From NCBI RefSeq assembly GCF_013362815.1, contig NZ_JABFVK010000006.1, forward strand, positions 1-64,000: 64,000 nucleotides of DNA, in the 5' to 3' direction. The notes under the pieces are model-generated. The model was not told the origin of the DNA and searched no databases. It was given only the letters and a program-made list of their open reading frames with translations. Each line of letters begins with the position of its first letter. Position 1 is the first letter of the stretch. Both the position numbers and the translations under genes were made by a program. This DNA is from Hamadaea sp. Its GTDB lineage: Bacteria > Actinomycetota > Actinomycetes > Mycobacteriales > Micromonosporaceae. This document shows, piece after piece, positions 32,950 through 40,533 of this stretch.

Positions 32950-33681
32950 GTGAGTTCACCCCGACTGCGCCCGGTCGACCTCCGCCCGATTGATCTCGCG
33001 CGCGAACACGGTCTGTCGACCCAAGCCGTCCGCAACTACGAAGATGCCGGGATCCTGCCACCGGCCCGGCGCTCCGCGACCGGCTATCGGGCGTACGCCC
33101 CGGCTCACGCCGAAGCGCTGCGCGCGTTCCTCGCCCTGGTGCCCGGCTTCGGGCACGCCGCCGCGACGGAGATCCTGCGAGCGGTCAACGACGACCGGAT
33201 CGAGCACGCGCTGGAGGTGATCGACGCCGGGCACGCCCAGCTCCGGCAGGACCGGCTGACTCTGACCGCCGTCGAGCACGCGTTGCGCGACCTGGCCGCA
33301 CCGGAACCGGCGACCGGCGGCACCTTCGTCGGCCCGCTCGCCCGGCGGCTCGGCGTACGCCCGGCGACCCTGCGCAAATGGGAGCGCGCCGGTCTGCTGC
33401 GGCCCCGCCGGGACCGCACGACCGGCTACCGGGTGTACGCCGCCGCCGACATCCGCGACGCTCAGCTGGCCCATCAACTCCGCCGGGGCGGCTATCCCCT
33501 GGACCGCATCGCCCTCCTGCTCGACCAGGTACGCACAGCGGGCGGCGTCGAACCCCTCGAAGCCACCCTGGCCGACTGGCGTACGCGGCTGACCCGGCGC
33601 GGCACCGCGATGCTCGCCGGAGCAGGTCAGCTGCATGCGTATCTGTCGATTCGACAACCGGACGGACCGGCCAGCCCCTAG
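32950..33681 (+). CDS. MerR-family regulator with two DNA-binding domains
   Basis: A 243-residue protein with two MerR-type helix-turn-helix units: residues about 11-60 (IDLAREHGLSTQAVRNYEDA, then GYRAYAP) and about 125-175 (LARRLGVRPATLRKWERAGL, then GYRVYAAADI). One chain could act like a dimer, or bind two sites. Related double-MerR proteins occur near drug-resistance genes in actinomycetes. The GTG start has TAAGCT seven bases upstream. Confidence 0.83.
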   Translation: MSSPRLRPVDLRPIDLAREHGLSTQAVRNYEDAGILPPARRSATGYRAYAPAHAEALRAFLALVPGFGHAAATEILRAVNDDRIEHALEVIDAGHAQLRQDRLTLTAVEHALRDLAAPEPATGGTFVGPLARRLGVRPATLRKWERAGLLRPRRDRTTGYRVYAAADIRDAQLAHQLRRGGYPLDRIALLLDQVRTAGGVEPLEATLADWRTRLTRRGTAMLAGAGQLHAYLSIRQPDGPASP

Positions 33682-33998
33682 AGATCCACGGAGCGGAGCA
33701 ACTCGACCAGCAAGTCGGTGTTGTCGACCGCCGCTTGCAGGACTTTCCGGGCCTCTCGGAGCTTGCGGACCTGAGCAGCGAGCGTGGACACGTCTCCGGC
33801 TGCAACCGCCCCATGTGTCGCCGCGCTGACCGCGAGGAGGATCTGGAGTCCCTCTGCGGCCTGCCCGGCAGCCAGCGGAATCGGATCAGTCGGGCTTTCC
33901 CGAGCGATCGCCGGAAGCGGCGCACATGCTCGCCGCACCTGCGGGAGGATGAGGTCTACCCGGGCCGCCGGGTCTCCGGATCGCGCGTCGGACTCCAT
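33678..33998 (-). CDS. small helical protein, unknown function
   Basis: A 106-residue protein rich in Ala, Leu and Val with a helical C-terminus (TLAAQVRKLREARKVLQAAV). No family recognised. TAGTGT six bases before the ATG is a clean leaderless promoter and is the main support, with G/C-rich third positions. Overlaps the MerR stop by four bases on the opposite strand. Confidence 0.55.
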   Translation of the reverse strand: MESDARSGDPAARVDLILPQVRRACAPLPAIARESPTDPIPLAAGQAAEGLQILLAVSAATHGAVAAGDVSTLAAQVRKLREARKVLQAAVDNTDLLVELLRSVDL

Positions 33999-34055
33999 GC
34001 AGGAACACTACGATGCGGAGAGCGCCTCGGTGCACTGGCGACTGCCTGCACCGGG

Positions 34056-34403
34056 TCACTCATCCGGTGACAGCGCTGCGCGTACCAGATCACGAAACTC
34101 GCTGTCGTCGATCGCAGCCGCCGCCTCCGGGCGCAGCTTGATCGTCCCCTTGCCGGCCAGGAGTTCGGGATGGCGCGTGAGGAAGCCGCCGTCACGGCCT
34201 GCGGCCCCGTAGAGCGAGACGCCGTGCTGCCAGGAGCCGACGTAGAGCCGGCGCTTGCCCACCTGGTAGGTGGGCATGTCGTAGGAGAGCGTCAACTGGG
34301 CGTCGGGATGTTCCGCCGTGATGATCCGATGGATCCGGTCGAAGAGCGGCCGGTTCTCGGCGGGAATGGCCTCGACGTAGTCGCGCACGGCAGCGTCCAC
34401 CAT
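34056..34403 (-). CDS. DUF1801-family protein
   Basis: A 115-residue protein resembling the YdhG/DUF1801 fold: PAENRPLFDRIHRIITAEHP, LSYDMPTYQVGKRRLYVGSW and the closing GTIKLRPEAA. Function unknown; the fold is likened to iron-chaperone frataxin proteins. It follows the TetR gene by four bases, so the two are cotranscribed. Confidence 0.75.
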   Translation of the reverse strand: MVDAAVRDYVEAIPAENRPLFDRIHRIITAEHPDAQLTLSYDMPTYQVGKRRLYVGSWQHGVSLYGAAGRDGGFLTRHPELLAGKGTIKLRPEAAAAIDDSEFRDLVRAALSPDE

Positions 34404-34407
34404 CGCA

Positions 34408-34950
34408 TCATCCCAGGATCGCCTGGACCAGGAGGCGGAACATCGGGCGCGGGTCGTCGTCCGCGCCGCGCGCGATACGATGCAGGATCAGGCCTTCGCT
34501 CATCGAGATGAGCGCGCTCGCGGCGGTCGCCGGATCGGGCGCGCCGAGGTCGGTCAGCACCGAGTCCGCCCACGTACGCATCAGCTCGTGACCGCGGGAG
34601 ATCGCCGCCCGGACCTGATCGTCGTGCGCCGCCTCGCTGAACAGGGCCAGCCGGGCGGCGGTGACGGTGCGGTTGGGGCCGGTCGTGAAGTCGAGCAGCC
34701 CGGCCAGCATCTCGACGAGCTCGTCCCCCGTACGCGGGGCGGCCGGCGGGGTCAGCTCGCTCAGTTCTTTCTGCGCCATCCACTCGACCACGCCGACCGT
34801 GAGGGCGTCCCGCGTACGGAAGTAGTTGGAGGTCGAGCCCTTGGGCAGGCCGGCCCGGGAGTCGACCTTCGCGTGCGTCAGCGATCGCAGTCCCTCGGTG
34901 CCGACCAGCTCGATCGCGGCATCGAGCGCGCGTTGTCTGGTGCTCGTCAC
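34408..34950 (-). CDS. TetR-family regulator
   Basis: A 180-residue repressor with the N-terminal helix-turn-helix TRQRALDAAIELVGTEG ... LPKGSTSNYF and an all-helical ligand domain. The GTG at 34950 is chosen over an upstream ATG because TATAGT ends six bases before it. That -10 box lies inside the palindrome TCACTAT-AATC-ATAGTGA, so it should repress itself and the divergent hydrolase. Confidence 0.87.
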   Translation of the reverse strand: MTSTRQRALDAAIELVGTEGLRSLTHAKVDSRAGLPKGSTSNYFRTRDALTVGVVEWMAQKELSELTPPAAPRTGDELVEMLAGLLDFTTGPNRTVTAARLALFSEAAHDDQVRAAISRGHELMRTWADSVLTDLGAPDPATAASALISMSEGLILHRIARGADDDPRPMFRLLVQAILG

Positions 34951-34954
34951 GTGA

Positions 34955-34972
34955 TCACTATAATCATAGTGA
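34955..34972. promoter_or_regulatory. TetR operator in the divergent promoter
   Basis: TCACTAT and ATAGTGA are perfect 7-bp arms around AATC, covering the TetR gene's -10 box. A second, imperfect copy (CACTATGATCGTAGT, 34978-34992) begins 23 bp on and reaches the -10 box of the hydrolase gene. Confidence 0.65.
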
Positions 34973-34991
34973 CTTCGCACTATGATCGTAG

Positions 34992-34997
34992 TAGCCT
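34992..34997 (+). promoter_or_regulatory. -10 hexamer of leaderless hydrolase promoter
   Basis: TAGCCT, six bases, then the ATG at 35004. Its mirror on the other strand is TATAGT (34962-34957) for the TetR gene, giving two leaderless promoters back to back in 53 bp. Confidence 0.58.
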
Positions 34998-35003
34998 GAG
35001 GTC

Positions 35004-35882
35004 ATGACCAGCGAACTTCCGTCCCTACCCGGGGTCGAGCATCGCTACCTCGACCTTCCCGGTCTGCGCATGCACATCGCCGAAGCCGGCCAGGGTTCGC
35101 CGGTCGTGCTGCTGCACGGCGTACCGCAGAACTGGTGGGAGTGGCGCGACGTGCTACCGGTGCTCGCCCAGCAGTACCGCGTGATCGTTCCCGACCTGCG
35201 CGGAGCGGGCTGGACCGAAGCGCCGCGAACCGGCTACGACGGAGCCACCCTGCTCGACGACCTCCTCGCCCTCCTCGACGCATTGGGACTGGATCGGGTC
35301 CGGCTCGTCGCGCACGACTGGTCGGCGATCCTCGGCTTCGAACTCTGCCTCTCGCACCCGGACCGCGTGCAGGCTTACGCCAGCCTGTCGATCCCCCACC
35401 CGTACTTCCGACTCGACCACCGCATGCTCGGCCGAATGCGGATCGCCTGGTATCAGCTGCCACTCGCCCTTCCAGGCGTGGGCGTCCGGGGCGTATCCCG
35501 CGGTCGCCAGTGGCTGGCCCGCCACATGCTGCGCTACACCGTCCAGCCGGACGGCATGCCGCCGGACGAGCTTGAGTTCTACCTCAAGCCGTTGCGCGAC
35601 CCCGCGCACGCCCGCGCCGTGGCGTTGATCTACAGCCGATACATCCGGCGAACAGGGCTACGCATGTTGGCGGGCGGCTACCGAGACACCCACCTCACCA
35701 CACCCACCCTGCTGCTCACCGGTGCCCAAGACCCGGTCGTGCGGCCGGACATCCTCGGCGGGCACGAAGGCCACGCCGACGACCTCGAAATTCGCGAGAT
35801 CGCAGGCGCGTCGCATTTCATGGTCGACGACCAGCCGGAAGCGATCGCCAAGCACCTGCTGGAGTTCTTCGCCCGCCACTGA
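35004..35882 (+). CDS. alpha/beta hydrolase, epoxide-hydrolase/dehalogenase-like
   Basis: A 292-residue hydrolase. VVLLHGVPQNWWEWRDVLP forms the oxyanion-hole region and RLVAHDWSAILGF gives the elbow HDWSA, with aspartate (about residue 106) as nucleophile, as in epoxide hydrolases and haloalkane dehalogenases. The catalytic His is in GASHFMVDDQP. Controlled by the divergent TetR. Substrate unknown. Confidence 0.83.
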   Translation: MTSELPSLPGVEHRYLDLPGLRMHIAEAGQGSPVVLLHGVPQNWWEWRDVLPVLAQQYRVIVPDLRGAGWTEAPRTGYDGATLLDDLLALLDALGLDRVRLVAHDWSAILGFELCLSHPDRVQAYASLSIPHPYFRLDHRMLGRMRIAWYQLPLALPGVGVRGVSRGRQWLARHMLRYTVQPDGMPPDELEFYLKPLRDPAHARAVALIYSRYIRRTGLRMLAGGYRDTHLTTPTLLLTGAQDPVVRPDILGGHEGHADDLEIREIAGASHFMVDDQPEAIAKHLLEFFARH

Positions 35883-35923
35883 CCGCCCTCGCCCCGCCGT
35901 TCTTGGCGGAGCCCCGGAGCGCT

Positions 35924-36008
35924 GACGTTCTTGGCGGAGATCAACGGAGAAAATGTGGGGTTATGGCACCGCGAATCTTCCGCTGATCATGGCCGCCCAT
36001 GATCATGG
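35924..36008. repeat. 85-bp dispersed repeat, family B copy 2
   Basis: Nearly identical to 27441-27525. It lies between the hydrolase stop and modA. A partial extra copy of the first 14 bases (CGTTCTTGGCGGAG) stands just before it at about 35898-35911. Confidence 0.85.
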
Positions 36009-36032
36009 CCAGTCCGCCATCCGATCCAGCAG

Positions 36033-36076
36033 CGCAGATGCAAGGTAGGGCGACCTGTACAGCTCGCATCTGCGAG
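36033..36076. promoter_or_regulatory. inverted repeats upstream of modA
   Basis: CGCAGATGC (36033-36041) pairs with GCATCTGCG (36066-36074), and the second arm is also part of CTCGCA-TC-TGCGAG (36063-36076). The two pairings exclude each other. The last ends four bases before the modA -10 box, so it may be an operator. No molybdate riboswitch is recognised. Confidence 0.4.
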
Positions 36077-36092
36077 TCGTAGGGTGTCCGTC

Positions 36093-36878
36093 ATGAGACT
36101 CCGCGCGCTCGCCGCGCTGCTGACCGCCGCCCTGGCCCTGACGGCCTGCTCCGGGGGGAGCGGTGACGCCGGGACGTCCGCGTCGTCGGGACGTTCCGGC
36201 GTCACCGGCGAGGTCACCGTCTTCGCGGCGGCCTCGCTGACCGAGTCGTTCACCCGGATCGGCCGGGACTTCGAGGCGGCGTACCCGGGGACGAAGGTGA
36301 CCTTCAACTTCGGCGGGAGCTCGGCGCTGGCCGCGCAAATCACCCAGGGCGCACCGGCGGACCTGTTCGCGGCGGCGAGCCCGGCCACCGTGAAGACCGT
36401 CACCGACGCCGGTCTCACCGACGGCGAGGCGGTCACCCTCGTCCGCAACGAGCTCGTCATCGTGGTCGCGAAGGGCAATCCGAAGGGCATCACCGGGCTG
36501 GCCGGGCTTACTCAGCCGGGTTTGAAGGTGGCCCTCTGCGCCGAGCAGGTCCCGTGCGGGGCCGCCGCGAAGAAGGCGTTGGACGCGGCGTCGGTCAAGG
36601 TCACGCCCGTGACGTTGGAGCAGGATGTGAAGGCGGCGCTGCAGAAGGTCAAGCTGGGCGAGGTCGACGCCGCTCTCGTCTACCGCACCGACGCGCAGGC
36701 GGCCGCCGCCGACGTCGCCGCAGTGGAGTTCCCCGAGTCGGCGAAGGCCGTCAACGACTACCCGATCGCCGTGCTGAAGGACGCTCCCCACAAGGCCGCC
36801 GCGCAGAAGCTGCTGGCCTGGATCCGGTCGGACAAGGGCATGGCCGTTCTCACCCAGGCCGGTTTCCAGACTCCGTGA
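36093..36878 (+). CDS. modA: molybdate-binding lipoprotein ModA
   Basis: A 261-residue oxyanion-binding protein: lipobox LTAC, then VTVFAAASLTESFTRIGRDF, FNFGGSSALAAQI and PADLFAAASPAT, characteristic of ModA. It delivers molybdate (or tungstate) to ModB-ModC. TAGGGT is seven bases before the ATG at 36093; an in-frame upstream codon at 36084 is less likely. First gene of modABC. Confidence 0.92.
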   Translation: MRLRALAALLTAALALTACSGGSGDAGTSASSGRSGVTGEVTVFAAASLTESFTRIGRDFEAAYPGTKVTFNFGGSSALAAQITQGAPADLFAAASPATVKTVTDAGLTDGEAVTLVRNELVIVVAKGNPKGITGLAGLTQPGLKVALCAEQVPCGAAAKKALDAASVKVTPVTLEQDVKAALQKVKLGEVDAALVYRTDAQAAAADVAAVEFPESAKAVNDYPIAVLKDAPHKAAAQKLLAWIRSDKGMAVLTQAGFQTP

Positions 36879-36895
36879 TCGGGCATGCTGATCGG

Positions 36896-37711
36896 GTGAG
36901 CGACGCTGCTTCAGCGCCCAGAAGACGGAGAGGCTCCCGCGCGCCGGTGGCTTTGCTGATCCCGGCCGCAGCCGGATTGGCGTTCCTCGTACTGCCACTG
37001 GCCGGGCTGCTCATCCGGACACCCTGGCGCAGCCTGCCCGAGCGGCTCGCCGCGCCCGGCGTACTCGCGGCTTTGCGGCTCTCACTGTTCACCGCGACGC
37101 TCGCCACCATCGTGTGCGTCCTGCTCGGCGTACCGCTGGCGTGGTTGCTCGCGCGGACGGAGTTCCCCGGACGGCGGCTGGTCCGGGCGCTGGTCACCGT
37201 GCCGTTGGTGCTGCCACCGGTGGTCGGCGGCGTCGCCCTGCTGCTCGTGTTCGGGCGGCGAGGGCTGATCGGTCAGTGGCTCGACAGCGCCTTCGGGATC
37301 ACGCTTCCGTTCACCACGGCAGGCGTGGTGGTGGCCGAGGCGTTCGTCGCGATGCCGTTCCTCGTCATCGCGGTCGAAGGAGCCCTCCGGGGTTCCGACA
37401 CCCGTTACGAGGAGGCGGCGGCGACCCTCGGGGCCGGCCGCTTCGCGGTGTTCCGCCGCGTCACGCTGCCGCTGGTCGCGCCGGGCGTGGCCGCCGGAGC
37501 CGTGTTGTGCTGGGCCCGCGCTCTCGGCGAGTTCGGTGCGACCATCACGTTCGCGGGCAACTTCCCGGGGCGTACGCAGACCATGCCGCTCGCCGTGTAT
37601 CTCGCCTTGGAGACCGATCTGGACGCCGCTCTCGTACTCAGCCTGATGCTGCTCACCGTCTCGGTCGGCATCCTGGCGGCCCTGCGCGACAAATGGATCA
37701 CGAGCCCGTGA
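36896..37711 (+). CDS. modB: molybdate ABC transporter permease ModB
   Basis: A 271-residue permease with five or six membrane segments and the EAA-type loop DTRYEEAAATLGAGRFAVFR, then RALGEFGATITFAGN typical of ModB and CysT/W. The GTG start is 17 bases after modA. It overlaps modC by four bases. Confidence 0.9.
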   Translation: MSDAASAPRRRRGSRAPVALLIPAAAGLAFLVLPLAGLLIRTPWRSLPERLAAPGVLAALRLSLFTATLATIVCVLLGVPLAWLLARTEFPGRRLVRALVTVPLVLPPVVGGVALLLVFGRRGLIGQWLDSAFGITLPFTTAGVVVAEAFVAMPFLVIAVEGALRGSDTRYEEAAATLGAGRFAVFRRVTLPLVAPGVAAGAVLCWARALGEFGATITFAGNFPGRTQTMPLAVYLALETDLDAALVLSLMLLTVSVGILAALRDKWITSP

Positions 37712-38766
37712 AGGGATTGGACGCGCAGCTGATCGTGCGGCGGGCCGGCGGCTTCCGGCTCGACGTACGCCTGACCGTCGCGCCCGGCGAAGTCGTGGCC
37801 CTGCTCGGCCCCAACGGCGCGGGCAAGTCGACCGCCCTCCGGGCGCTGGCGGGACTGCTGCCGCTCAGTGACGGGCACGTCATCCTCGACGGACGGGTGC
37901 TCGACCGGCCGGCGGATCGCGTGCTCGTGCCCCCGGATCGGCGACCGGTCGGCGTGGTCTTCCAGGATTACCTGCTCTTCCCGCATCTGACCGCATTGGA
38001 CAACGTCGCCTTCGGCCCGCGTCACCACGGCCGGGGCACCGCCGACGCCCGGTCGATCGCGGCAGGCTGGCTGGATCGGGTGGGCTTGGCGGCGTACGCC
38101 CGCAGCAAGCCGCGCCGGCTCTCCGGTGGGCAGGCGCAGCGCGTCGCCCTGGCCCGGGCGCTCGCCGTCGAACCGGCGTTGCTGCTGCTCGACGAGCCGC
38201 TGTCCGCCCTCGACGCGCGTACGCGGCTGGACACCCGGGCGCAGCTGCATCGCCATCTCGGCGAGCATCCCGGAGCGACGCTGCTCGTCACGCACGACCC
38301 GCTCGACGCTTTGGTGCTCGCCGACCGGCTGATCATCGTGGAGGACGGCGTCGTCGTGCAGGAGGGTGACGCCGCGACGATCACCGCCCAGCCCCGGACC
38401 GATTACGTCGCCCAGCTCGTCGGGCTGAACCTCTATCGCGGGCAGGCCGACGGCCATGTGATCACCGTGCCGGGCGGGTTCACCTTGACCGCCGCCGACA
38501 CCGTACGCGGAGACGCGTTCGTCGCGTTCCCGCCCAGTGCGCTCGCCCTCTACCCGAATCGGCCCGACGGGAGCCCGAGCAACACCTGGCCCGCCACCAT
38601 CACCGGCGTTCAGCAGCATGGCGACTATCTGCGGGTTCAGCTGTCCGGGCCGATCGAGGCGGCGGCCGACATCACGCCGGCCGCCGCCATCCGTCTCCAG
38701 CTGTCACCGGGCCAGCCGGTGTGGGCCGCGCTGAAGGCGACCGAGACTCGCGCGTACCCGGCCTAG
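37708..38766 (+). CDS. modC: molybdate ABC transporter ATPase ModC
   Basis: A 352-residue ATPase with Walker A GPNGAGKST, signature LSGGQAQRVALARAL, Walker B LLLLDEPLSALD and the His switch LVTHD, then a C-terminal TOBE/MOP-like domain expected to sense molybdate. The GTG overlapping the modB stop is preferred; an ATG 15 bases earlier is possible. Unlike the sugar importers here, this one has its own ATPase. Confidence 0.92.
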   Translation: MKGLDAQLIVRRAGGFRLDVRLTVAPGEVVALLGPNGAGKSTALRALAGLLPLSDGHVILDGRVLDRPADRVLVPPDRRPVGVVFQDYLLFPHLTALDNVAFGPRHHGRGTADARSIAAGWLDRVGLAAYARSKPRRLSGGQAQRVALARALAVEPALLLLDEPLSALDARTRLDTRAQLHRHLGEHPGATLLVTHDPLDALVLADRLIIVEDGVVVQEGDAATITAQPRTDYVAQLVGLNLYRGQADGHVITVPGGFTLTAADTVRGDAFVAFPPSALALYPNRPDGSPSNTWPATITGVQQHGDYLRVQLSGPIEAAADITPAAAIRLQLSPGQPVWAALKATETRAYPA

Positions 38767-39014
38767 GCCGTGATCGTGAGCTGGTCGATCTCGGCCGGGT
38801 CCAGCAGGCCTTCCTTGCGCAGTGCGCGCTGGGTCAGTTCCTCCAGCAGGCGCCCGGCCGTCGCGATCCCCGCCACCGGGTCGTCGAGGTCGTCGGCGTC
38901 GTAGAAGTCGTCGAGCAGGTAGCAGACGCTCGCCAGCGGGTCCTCGTCCGGTTCGGTCCCGAAGCGTTCAGTGCCGAATCGAAGTACGCCGTCCTTAGAC
39001 GCCTTGAAGGTCAT
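38763..39014 (-). CDS. small acidic protein, last gene of the WXG-like operon
   Basis: An 83-residue acidic protein (VCYLLDDFYDADDLDDP) of no known family. It overlaps the previous gene by 20 bases and has its own GGAGAAG ribosome site, so the pair are translated together. Small acidic partners of secreted WXG-type proteins are often chaperones or immunity proteins (inference). Confidence 0.6.
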   Translation of the reverse strand: MTFKASKDGVLRFGTERFGTEPDEDPLASVCYLLDDFYDADDLDDPVAGIATAGRLLEELTQRALRKEGLLDPAEIDQLTITA

Positions 39015-40050
39015 AGTTCTTCTCCGGAAGCTGCTCGCGAACCTGCCAGCCGATGCTGTTCGAAACGGTCGGGATCAAGTTGAGAATGGACACCGTTCCC
39101 CGGGCCGACAACAGGATCCAGCCTAGTTTGGCCACGTTCTTGATGATCTTGAGTTCGAGGATGGCGAGACCGACGTCGGCGAACAAGCCGCCCTTCTTGG
39201 TCTTCAGCAGCGCCTGCGCGCCGATGTCGATGAGCATCTTCAGCACGTCGGAGACCACACTGGCGACCGTGAAGACGAACTTCGCGTACGCCTTGTACGC
39301 GTCGGCCAAGTCGCCGAAGTTCTTCTTGAGACTGGCGAGCGTGGACTGCATCTGATCGAAGTAGTGGAAGGCCTCGCCACCGGCGATCCCCTCCCAGGCG
39401 TGGCTCATGGTGATCGCGCCGCGGTTGATGTTCTCGGCGATCTGCGCCAGATAATCGCCGACCTGCCGCCAGCCGATCGAGCAGGCGCCCCACGCCTCCC
39501 AGTCCCCGGCGAACGTGTTGGCGACGTCTTCCAGCGGCTTCTTGCCCGTGAGCAGCTCGATCAGCCGGAAGATCAGTCCGGAGATGCTCGCCATGTCGCC
39601 GACGCTGTCGAGGAACGCCTGGATGTGGTACGGGTCGCCGTACTCCTCGGCGTACGGGGTCGGCAGCCCGCCGCTCAGGTCGTGCACGTCCTTGTAGCCG
39701 TACGAGCTGTGGTCCGGCGAGGTACGCGCGAGGAACGAGTAGGACGCCTCCTCAATGCGTTCGCGGGCGGCTTCGTCGGCGTGGTCGTAGAACTTGGCCG
39801 CCGCCTCCAGCTCGGTCGCCGATCCCCGCATCACCTTGCTGAGATGCGTGAGCATCTCCGTCACCGAGCTGACCGCCTTACCGTGGAAGCCCAGCGCCTT
39901 GCCGAAGAGCCCGGCGTCGGTCGCCCCGCTCAACGCGTCGCCGGCGAAGTCCTGCACGTGTTTCAGCACGTTGTCGACGTATCCGGCGTTCGCCTTGAGC
40001 TGGCCGGCGAATCCGCGCAGATCGGCGGTCTTGACCTGCACCGTCGTCAT
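38995..40050 (-). CDS. WXG100/EspC-like putative type VII secretion substrate
   Basis: A 351-residue protein. Residues 1-105 are helical and resemble EspC/WXG100-type domains (TADLRGFAGQLKANAGYVDN, then FYDHADEAARERI). A second helical unit around 195-280 contains AWEGIAGGEAF, the W-x-G turn of this superfamily. The C-terminus has hydrophobic helices (GWILLSARGTVSILNLIP). No toxin domain is seen. Neighbours overlap by 4 and 20 bases, so three proteins are made together. No secretion-machine genes are in the window. Confidence 0.65.
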   Translation of the reverse strand: MTTVQVKTADLRGFAGQLKANAGYVDNVLKHVQDFAGDALSGATDAGLFGKALGFHGKAVSSVTEMLTHLSKVMRGSATELEAAAKFYDHADEAARERIEEASYSFLARTSPDHSSYGYKDVHDLSGGLPTPYAEEYGDPYHIQAFLDSVGDMASISGLIFRLIELLTGKKPLEDVANTFAGDWEAWGACSIGWRQVGDYLAQIAENINRGAITMSHAWEGIAGGEAFHYFDQMQSTLASLKKNFGDLADAYKAYAKFVFTVASVVSDVLKMLIDIGAQALLKTKKGGLFADVGLAILELKIIKNVAKLGWILLSARGTVSILNLIPTVSNSIGWQVREQLPEKNYDLQGV

Positions 40051-40376
40051 CGGCCGGGCTCCGCCCGCTGCGATTCCTCGAACTCGGCGGCACGCTTTCG
40101 CAGCTGATCGCGCTCCTCCGGCGTACGGTCCTCCCACGGAATCACGCCGGCCCGTTCGATCTCCGCCAGGCCCTGGGCGAACACCTCGCCGTACGCCCTC
40201 GACCCGAGCGCCTCACGCAGGGTCACCGAGCCCGACAGCAGATCGCGGGCGAGGTCGCGGGCCAGCGGATCGGCAGTGTCCCCGGCCATCTCCCGCAGCG
40301 TCTCGCGCATCATCCGCTCCATCGCGGGGTCGCGAAGGCTGCGGAGCATCGGTCGGTCGGTCTCGTCGATGTCCAT
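40047..40376 (-). CDS. helical protein, first gene of the WXG-like operon
   Basis: A 109-residue highly charged helical protein (MERMMRETLREMAGDTADP, RDLARDLLSGS). Unknown family; about the size of ESX-type accessory proteins. TAACTT is seven bases before the ATG. It overlaps the next gene by four bases. Confidence 0.6.
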   Translation of the reverse strand: MDIDETDRPMLRSLRDPAMERMMRETLREMAGDTADPLARDLARDLLSGSVTLREALGSRAYGEVFAQGLAEIERAGVIPWEDRTPEERDQLRKRAAEFEESQRAEPGR

Positions 40377-40533
40377 AGGCCCGAAGTTAGAGATTCCCGG
40401 CGGCCGGGGAATCCCGCCGATGTTGGATCATTCGCTACAACTTCTGCGGTACGCCGCCCGCCGCCCTGCCACCGCAGGCCACCGTTGGCCACCAATACGG
40501 AGATCTCCTGTTATAACCCCGCACAATGGACGA

